NCBI RefSeq assembly: GCF_001411555.2
Contig: NC_049910.1
Location: forward strand, 30,723,150-30,787,149
Length of the DNA: 64,000 nucleotides
Direction: 5' to 3'
Origin: Juglans regia
Lineage: Eukaryota; Streptophyta; Magnoliopsida; Fagales; Juglandaceae
Numbering within the stretch: the first letter of the stretch is position 1; each line of letters opens with the position of its first letter. Under the pieces are notes generated by a model, which saw only the letters and a program-made list of their open reading frames with translations, was not told the origin of the DNA and did no database searches. A program made the position numbers and the translations under genes. Shown here piece by piece: positions 57,268 to 64,000 of the stretch.

Positions 57268-57695
57268 TGCTGAAGAAGTGGTATGTTGTTTAGTGTAGTG
57301 TAGGAACACACCGTTTAATTGAGTCTGTAGTTTAGTGATTTTGTAATACGCAACATTTGGGATTAAAGACATCAAACTTTGCGTTTTGGTCTACTCTGAT
57401 TTCCTTTGGCAGTCTGTGAGTCAATTTATCATTTCTCAAGAGAGTTTGTTACGTAGAGGAACAACCATAAGGGAGGGACGTACTGAGAGAGAAATCAATT
57501 GGGAAATTCCTAAATAGCTTAGAATTGTATGGAGGTTGAATTTTCCTCGAATAAATTCCTTATCAATACAACGTGACTCTTATGAGCCTTTTCACAAACA
57601 CTTGTCATCCTTGTATTTACACTTCTTTACAGCATAGTTACTCACCAACCATCGTACCCCCTGGCTATTTCATCACTAACATGAGAATTCTAGCA
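57268..57695 (+). repeat. 5' LTR of Gypsy element
   Basis: Shares with the 3' LTR long blocks such as catttgggattaaagacatc, tttgttacgtagaggaacaa and agcttagaattgtatggagg. Confidence 0.88.
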
Positions 57696-57720
57696 ACTGG
57701 TATCAACTTCCATTGATCCT

Positions 57721-58650
57721 ATGGTTGATAACACTAGATCCAAGCATCAACAACAAGAAAACTTCCAACAGTAGATAACTGAAGTTCAACAACAAAATGA
57801 AGCTCATCGACAGTCTATACAAGAATTACAAGCTAATATAGAGATCCTAAATGACATGATGCGTACATTCATCATGTCCCAAAATCAACCATAACATCTA
57901 TAGCAGCACCAACAACAACATCGCCAATACCGTGAACCTCAGTATGAGGAAAAAGAGCTACCATATACAAGGAGGGGCAATTTCAGAGGAGTTAGATTAG
58001 AATTACCTCATTTCCATGGAGATAACCCAACTGCTTGGGTCTTCAAGGTGAACCAGTATTTTAAATTTCATCAGACTCGTATATCTCACTGCATGCTCAT
58101 GGCTTCCTTTCACATGGATGGGGAGGCTCTTTTGTGGTACAAAGAGTCTTTAGAGGGGGGCCATGTCCGTGACTAGGAGACCTTGACTAGGTCAATGCCT
58201 ATTTGTTTTGGTCTGACAGCTTATCATTACGCCATGGAGGCGCTAACTCGATTAAAATAGACCAATTTCATCATGGCATACAAGGCACAATTTTAGGCCA
58301 TTTCTAATCGATTGAGAGGACTCTTCGATATACATAGGCTGAGCTACTTCCACAGCGGGTTAAAAGATGAAATCCGCCTTCCCATTCAAATGTTCAATCC
58401 TATAAATTTGAATGCAGCATATGAGTTAGCGAAAATACAAAAGGAATACATCTTAAGTGCAAAAAAATCCAGCAAACCTATAGGAGGAAAGTCTAGTGAA
58501 GCAGCAGGAGTTGTGTCCTGAGGACTTTTCTCCAGAAGCAACAGTAGTAAGTGGCCGAGGCCCATGGGAGCCACTAGACAAGTATCCTCAACCTAAATGG
58601 ATGAAAAATGTAAGAAATGATTGTGCTACCACTGCGATGAGAATCCAATG
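57721..58650 (+). pseudogene. Gypsy gag
   Basis: ATG 57721 follows the primer-binding site. The protein begins MVDNTRSKHQQQ with a glutamine-rich coiled region, then GVRLELPHFHGDNPTAWVFK, HCMLMASFHMDGEALLWYKE and, after stops, ISNRLRGLFDIHRLSYFHSG, the Retrotrans_gag core. Near 58620-58640 a single CYHCDE remains of the zinc knuckle; the expected GH.C part is lost. At least four in-frame stops. Confidence 0.8.
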
Positions 58651-58699
58651 ATTTATTTTTTACAAGCTAATGAAGAAGGGTTAGTAAAGGAAGAAGGCA

Positions 58700-59460
58700 A
58701 CCAACTAGGTAATTATGTAGAAAAGGTTGAGGAAAACAAAATTGGAGATAAGGTGGAGGAACCTGAGATCTCCTTAGCTATATTTTCTGGCACACCCACA
58801 ATGAGTACAATGAGACTGGTGGGCAATGCTAAGGGGGAACAATTGTTGATTTTGGTAGATTCGGGTAGCTCACATAACTTCATAGAATCAACTTTGGTTC
58901 CAAAACTTAAGATGTCAGTGGATCCTTCTGTTACCTTGAATGTTAAGGTCGTAAATGGGCAATGTTTGAGGAGTGGAGGAGTGTGCAATGATGTAAAGTT
59001 AAAGGTGCAAGGTACCTTGTTTCAACCCTATCTTTATTTACTTGATCAGCTGGTTGTAATGTTGTGCTTGGAGTTCAATGGTTAGAGACATCGGGCCCCA
59101 TAACTTGAGATTTTTCTAAGTTGTTGATGAGTTTTATGCATGATGGGAAGTTGATTGAATTACAAGGGTTAAGGTTAAAACCATCGGTGGTGGAGGATAG
59201 CCACAAGATGTTCAAGGCAACTATGCCTAAAAGGAATGGAATTTTGTTACAAATTATGTCTGTTCAAGAGGATGGGCAAGGGTTGGAAATTTTGGAGGAT
59301 GATGTCACACAATTGCTGGAAGAGTTTCACGAAATTTTTAATGAGACATAGGGGTTGCCCCCACCCGGAATCACGACCATCAAATAGCCTTTAAGGAAGG
59401 CACCCAACCCATCACTAATAGACCCTATAGATACCCTTATTACCAAACAAAGAAATCGAA
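58700..59460 (+). pseudogene. Gypsy aspartic protease region
   Basis: MRLVGNAKGEQLLILVDSGS and then SHNFI (58821-58885) hold the Asp-Ser-Gly active site of retroviral-type proteases. The frame is open from 58621 to 59085, then shifts, with LEEFHEIFNE at 59320-59347 leading into the reverse transcriptase. Confidence 0.8.
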
Positions 59461-60105
59461 AAAATAGTGACTGAGTTACTAAAATCAGGAGTGATAAGGC
59501 CCAGTTCCAGCCCTTTCTCTTCTCCTAGTTTGTTAGTTCGCAAGAACGATGGAAGTTGGAGGCTTTGTGTTGATTACAGGGCATTAAATAAAGAAATTGT
59601 GAAGGGGAAATTTCTTATTACAGTGATTGATGAGTTTCTAGATGAATTATTTGGCTCAGTGATTTTTTCCAAACTTAATTTAAGGTCGAGTTATCACCAA
59701 GTCAGGGTAGTATCTGAGGACACACTCAAGACGGCGTTTCAGACTCATGAAGGGTATTATGAGATTTTGGTTATGCTTTTTGGCCTAACCAATACCCCAG
59801 CCACCTTCCAATGGTTGATGAATGACATTTTTAAACCCTATCTACCAACATTTGTACTCATATTTTTTGACAAAATTTTAGTATATAGCAGGTCACGGGA
59901 TGAGCACGTGGGACACCTAAGGCAGGTTTTATCTATGCTGCAGCAACATTGTTTGTATGCTAAGAGGTCCAAATGCCTATTCACAGTAAGGGAAATTGAT
60001 TATTTAGGTCACGTAATCAGTGCTGAAGGTGTAAGGGCGGATAATTCTAAAATTGCTACTATGTTGGAATGGCCAGAGCCTGAGAATGTGAAGTCTCTTA
60101 GGTGA
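59461..60105 (+). pseudogene. Gypsy reverse transcriptase
   Basis: Open for 212 codons from ATG 59467. Blocks: LLKSGVIRPSSSPFSSPSLL, VRKNDGSWRLCVDYRALNKE, FLDELFGSVIFSKLNLRSSY, HEGYYEILVMLFGLTNTPAT and HVGHLRQVLSMLQQH. The catalytic box reads FFDKILVYS instead of FFDDILVYS, so the second Asp is a Lys. In block A, KLNLRSSY replaces KLDLRSGYHQ, so a further catalytic Asp is Asn. Despite the long open frame it cannot be an active polymerase. Confidence 0.88.
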
Positions 60106-60597
60106 CTCCTAGGGCTCTCAGGGTATTATCGGAAGTTCATAAGAAGCTATGGTCTTATTGTTGCCCCTCTCACTTTATTGCTCAAAAAGAATTATTTTTC
60201 ATGGAATTTAGAGGCCAAGAAGGCATTTGAGGACCTAAAAAAGGCGGTATCTCAACCGCCGGTGTTAAGGCTACCAGATTTCAGCAAGCTATTCGCTATT
60301 GAGTGTGATGCATGTGGTATGGGGCTTGGTGTCGTGTTGAAGCAATCTGGACAGCCTATTGCATATTTGATGGCTCTTGTGACGGTTGTGCAAAAGTGGA
60401 GAGCCTATCTCCTTGGGCAGTCTTTCGTGGTTAAAACTGACCAACAAGCTCTAAAATGCTTGCTTGAGCAGTTGGTGGGGACTAAAAAACAACAAAAATG
60501 GGTGTCAAAATTAATGGGTTATGATTTCTCTATTGATTATAAAAATGGGAAGGAGAATGTGGTAGTCAATGTCTTTCTCGAAGGGAAGAAGAGCTAA
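60106..60597 (+). pseudogene. Gypsy connection and RNase H
   Basis: LLGLSGYYRKFIRSYG after a stop, then FSWNLEAKKAFEDLKKAVSQ, FAIECDACGMGLGVVLKQSG and QSFVVKTDQQALKCLLEQ. About 25 to 30 residues usually found between PIAY(L) and KWR.YLLG, including the catalytic Glu region, are missing, so a small internal deletion has occurred. Confidence 0.78.
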
Positions 60598-60799
60598 AGG
60601 AGTTCTCCATTTATGCCATAATTTCATTTCCCACCCCATCATGGATTAAGGAGTTAAAAAGGAGTTACCAAGAGTCCATTCAATTAACTGAAATCTTGCA
60701 GCAACTACAGTCCAACCAGAATGTTCCTAAGGGCTTCTCATTATAGCAGGGTTTAATTATATAAAAAAGGGAGAATTATTGTGGCTCCTGGCTCGAAAT

Positions 60800-61581
60800 T
60801 TAAAAAGAAGATTTTGCAATATGTTCACCATAATCCCCAGGTAGGTCATTCGGGTTATTTGAAGACATATCAGAGGGCTAAGCGAGACTTTTACTAGAGA
60901 GGTATGAAAGGGGGTATCAAAAAATTAGTGAAGGAGTGTGACATTTTTCAATCTATGAAATATGAGACCTCACACCTCGTAAGGCTCCTCCAACCCCTAC
61001 CCATTCCATAACAACCCTGGTTTGACATTTCATTAGATTTCATTGAAGGACTACTTGTGTCAAAAGGGTTGAGTGTTATTTTTGTGGCCATGGACCGTTT
61101 CACTAGGTATGCTTATTTCATGGCATTAGCTCACCCCTACATAGCCTAAGTGCTGACTAAGAAGTTTATGGAACAAGTATTTAAACTCCATGGATTTCCT
61201 AGGTCTATGGTGTCAGATATGGATCCTATTTTTTTGAGTTCATTTTGGAGGGCCTTATTCCATCCTCACGAGTCCTTATTGGACTACAGTTCATCATACC
61301 ACTTGTAGATGGAAGGTCAAACAGAGGCAGTGAACAAGTGCATCAAAGGTTATCTAAGGTGTTATGCTGGGGTTAAGCCCAAACTTTGGTCACAGTGGCT
61401 GACTATAGCTGAGTGGTGGTACAACACGACCTACCACACAGCTACTATGATGACACCCTTCGAAGTTACTTATGGTTACCCACCCCCAACCCTCCTTTCC
61501 TACATTCCTAGTACCATTTCTAATAGAGCAGTTGACCAACTATTAGGCAGCAGAAATCAAGTAATCAATGTGTTAAAGTAG
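60800..61581 (+). pseudogene. Gypsy integrase
   Basis: The zinc-binding part has HHNPQVGHSGYLKTYQRAK but the later C..C pair is altered (CDIFQSMK). The catalytic core keeps ISLDFIEGL with the first Asp, SDMDPIF with the second, and MEGQTEAVNKCIKGYLRCYA with the Glu. Stops at several points. The part from 61309 is open for 91 codons. Confidence 0.8.
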
Positions 61582-61905
61582 AACCTAACAAAAGCCCAAC
61601 AACATATGAAACATTTCACAGACAAGGAAAGGATATAAATAGAGTTTAACAAGGTAGAATGGGTTTACCTAAAGCTCTAGCCTTATCGACGTAAAACCCT
61701 AGATTTGAGGCATAATGTGAAGCTGGACCCCAGGTACTATGGGCCGTTCCAGATTGAAGATAAGATAGGCTCGGTAGCGTGTCGCCTAAAGTTGCCTAAG
61801 TCCTCTCGAATCCATGTGACATTTCACGTTTCTTGTCTCAAGCGTAAGTTGGGATCTTAGATTCAAGTGTTTCCAACTTTACCTCCCACAGATTAGCAAG
61901 AAGAG

Positions 61906-62090
61906 ATATAACCGGAGCTAGAACAGATCCGAGAACACCATATGAAAAAGCAAGGAGATCGCATCGTTATCAAGGTATTGGTAAAATGGGTTGGGCTACC
62001 AGAAGAGGAGAGCAGCTGGGAACTTCTATGGAGGCTTAAAGCCATTTACCCACACCTTGTGGGCAAGGTGCTTTGAAGGAAAGAAAATTG
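61906..62090 (+). pseudogene. Chromodomain at integrase C-terminus
   Basis: EQIREHHMKKQGDR, then VLVKWVGLPEEESSWELLW at 61975-62031, matching the chromodomain core of plant chromoviruses. This domain directs insertion through binding to chromatin. It identifies the element as a chromovirus lineage, though I cannot name the clade. Confidence 0.78.
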
Positions 62091-62254
62091 TTAGGGACCT
62101 GTCGGCACTGGAAGTAAACCTAAGGAAGAAGATGAAGTTTGAAATGAAGGGAACTGAGATGAAATCGTGCAAAGGGAAGTGAAGAAGGAGAACTGGGAAC
62201 GTCATCGTCTACCTTACTAAAGGGTAATGACAGGTTGAATAAAATGGATCGTTG

Positions 62255-62679
62255 TGTTGAAGAAGTGGTCTATCGTTTAGTGCAAGAACGCATTGTTTAA
62301 TTGAGTCTATAGTTTAGTGAGTTTGTACTATGCAGCATTTGGGATTAAAGACATCAAACTCTGCGTTTTGGTCTACTGTGATTTCCTTTGGCAATATGTG
62401 AGTCATTTTATCATTTCTCAATAGAGTTTGTTACGTAGAGGAACAACCACAAGGGGAGGGACGTACTGAGAGAGGAATCAATCGGAAAGTTTCTGAAAAG
62501 CTTAGAATTGTATGGAGGTTGAATTTTCCTCTAAGAAATTCCTTATCAATACAGTGTGACTCTTATGAGCCTTTTCACAAACACTTGTCATCCTTCTATT
62601 TACATTTCATTACAGCATAGTTATTCACCAACCATTGTACCCCTAGGCTATTTCATCACCAACACAAGAGAATTCTACA
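62255..62679 (+). repeat. 3' LTR of Gypsy element
   Basis: Homologous to 57268-57695 over its whole length with scattered substitutions and small indels. Confidence 0.88.
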
Positions 62680-64000
62680 CTATATTTCGTGGAGATCTGA
62701 TTGTCAAACCAAAAAACATATTTTAAGAATATACAAAATGGTTTTTTAGGGTTTTTGGTGCTAGCATTGTTTTTCTTAGTTCAAGTTCAGATCTATAGTT
62801 TGTTTTATATGAGCCTATTTATATGGAAAGTTCAATCATTTTCATATTTGTTTTTGTTCACGATACTTATGTGTAGATTCCAGGGTTCAACGATTTTTGT
62901 CCAAGAAAAGGAAAAAAAAAAAATTGAAATCTGCTTTAATATTAGCTCTAAGATTGTATTTTCTTATTTCGTTCCACCTTTGCCTAAGTAGTTTATCTGG
63001 GTCTGTTTTGCTATTGGTTTTTTGGTTTGTTTGGATGAGTTACAGAGATAACCAGGCATCAATGTTTTCTATGTCTGTGTTTCTATGGTGAGCATGTGTG
63101 CACTAACGAACTTTTCTGTTTTAAGAGCGAATAAGAGTTTAGGCACAATCTTTTCTGTTTTAAGAGCAAATAATAGTTAAGGAGATTGTGCCTTAGGGTT
63201 AAGGCATGTGCTATATTTTCAGTACTACATGCATCTTTTTAGCTTTTGTTCCTATTGGTTCTTTTTTGGTTAAGTATTATCTTTCTTGTTTGCAATTTTC
63301 TTGTCTATATTGATATTGATGAAGTTGACCCTCTAGAGATGGATCAACAAGCACCTAGCTATAACATTAATGGGGTAACAAGTTTCTTTCACCCCAACTC
63401 TTGTTTCTTTTTCCTTCATAAAAAAAGGTCAAAATACCACTGTTTTTAATATGATACTATCGCATTCTACTTTGGCTCGTGTTATATTATGGCTGGTTAG
63501 ACATCTTGTTCTCCATGTTTAGCAATGCAACTGATTCAAATGTTTTATCCTTACACATGACTGCAAGGAGCTCAAGATTGTCTGCTGACTTTCATACTTT
63601 CTTGATAGGTTATTAGTCAAATAATCTATTTTAGTCCATCATCCTCTTATGAGAATTTTATGTAAGTTAACTGCGTTGAATTTGGTTTGTGAGTGACAAC
63701 CTTTCTGTTTTGATCACTTGAATACTCCAAACAGGGGAAGAAGCAAGAGGTACAGAATTATTGAAGATAATGCCTATTTATGATGCAGTTTTTTCAATAA
63801 AGTCTATTAATAGTATTTTGTTATTATAGAGAAACTCTGTTATCGTGCATCTTGGGACAGGATGAGTTTTAATGCTCTGTAATTTTCAATGCTATTTATA
63901 TAATGTACTTCTCCATCTATAATAAGTAGAACATCAAAATCAATCAACAAGTATTTTGGTTGAAGTTCTCCTCTATCTTTTACTTCACCTCTGTACTAAA
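62680..64000. other. Unassigned AT-rich DNA at right edge
   Basis: No gene is recognised. A near-duplicated phrase (aatcttttctgttttaagag at about 63105 and 63148) is present. Around 63295-63385 a short frame reads VDPLEMDQQAPSYNINGV and runs into a possible splice donor (ggg|gtaacaag). It might be one exon of a host gene off the right edge, but I do not recognise the product. Confidence 0.35.

Larger units (their letters stand above)
57268..62679 (+). mobile_element. Ty3/Gypsy chromovirus-type LTR retrotransposon, decayed
   Basis: Two LTRs (57268-57695 and 62255-62679) enclose gag, protease, reverse transcriptase, RNase H, integrase and a chromodomain, in the Gypsy order. tggtatcaac at 57698-57707 fits the start of a Met-tRNA primer-binding site. 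LTRs begin TGYTGAAG and end TCTA(G)CA and differ at many positions, so the insertion is old. I found no 5-bp target duplication (ggttt before, ctata after), so one end may have been altered or my boundary is off by a few bases. Stops occur in every domain. Confidence 0.88.

Overview
This window is plant nuclear DNA, almost certainly from a woody eudicot. It is AT-rich, has no bacterial-style gene packing, and consists mostly of nested plant transposable elements: LINEs, chromodomain Gypsy, hAT, CACTA and MITEs. A fold-back MITE family with GTTTG-type ends, GAGATGAGATGA runs and an AT-rich core recurs throughout. I associate that family with Juglandaceae and related Fagales, but this comes from memory and was not searched. 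I recognise only one plausible intact host gene, a small intronless RING-H2 finger protein gene at 13728-14051 with an ACGT (G-box) motif and a TATA-like box upstream. I saw no rRNA, tRNA, CRISPR array or prokaryotic feature.

Layout. 1-3035: AT-rich DNA with several MITEs. 3036-6345: a minus-strand LINE fragment, interrupted by a 483-bp hAT-type MITE (3122-3604, 8-bp target duplication) and a solo LTR (3819-4428, 5-bp target duplication); about 290 bp of host sequence is repeated directly on both sides. 6853-9097: no recognisable gene. 9098-11010: a short LTR element that keeps gag only, with a perfect 5-bp target duplication. 11500-13500: MITEs, including two head-to-head copies. 13503-14160: the RING-H2 gene. 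14400-20160: intergenic DNA and small repeats. 20161-29780: a second minus-strand LINE, split by a 4.6-kb non-autonomous CACTA element (21046-25674) and a hAT remnant (about 25855-26952). 31785-37090: a plus-strand LINE complete from end to end, with target duplications, but frameshifted. 37150-40080: a MITE split by a 2.5-kb hAT element (37290-39831). 42154-42504: a fold-back element. 42598-47143: a hAT element with a perfect 8-bp target duplication and a decayed minus-strand transposase. 48697-57258: a third minus-strand LINE, split by another hAT element (52800-57037, perfect 8-bp target duplication). 57268-62679: a decayed chromodomain Gypsy element with two LTRs. 62680-64000: unassigned AT-rich DNA.

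The genes here do not form a pathway. The window records successive insertions whose order can be read from which element interrupts which. Every recognisable transposase or polymerase carries stops, frameshifts or damaged catalytic motifs, so none looks active. I found no clear candidate for a new biological system. The more unusual points are the LINE flanked by a roughly 290-bp duplication, the gag-only LTR element, the CACTA element with an internal copy of its own end and two large inverted repeats, and the 52-bp tandem array inside the hAT element.
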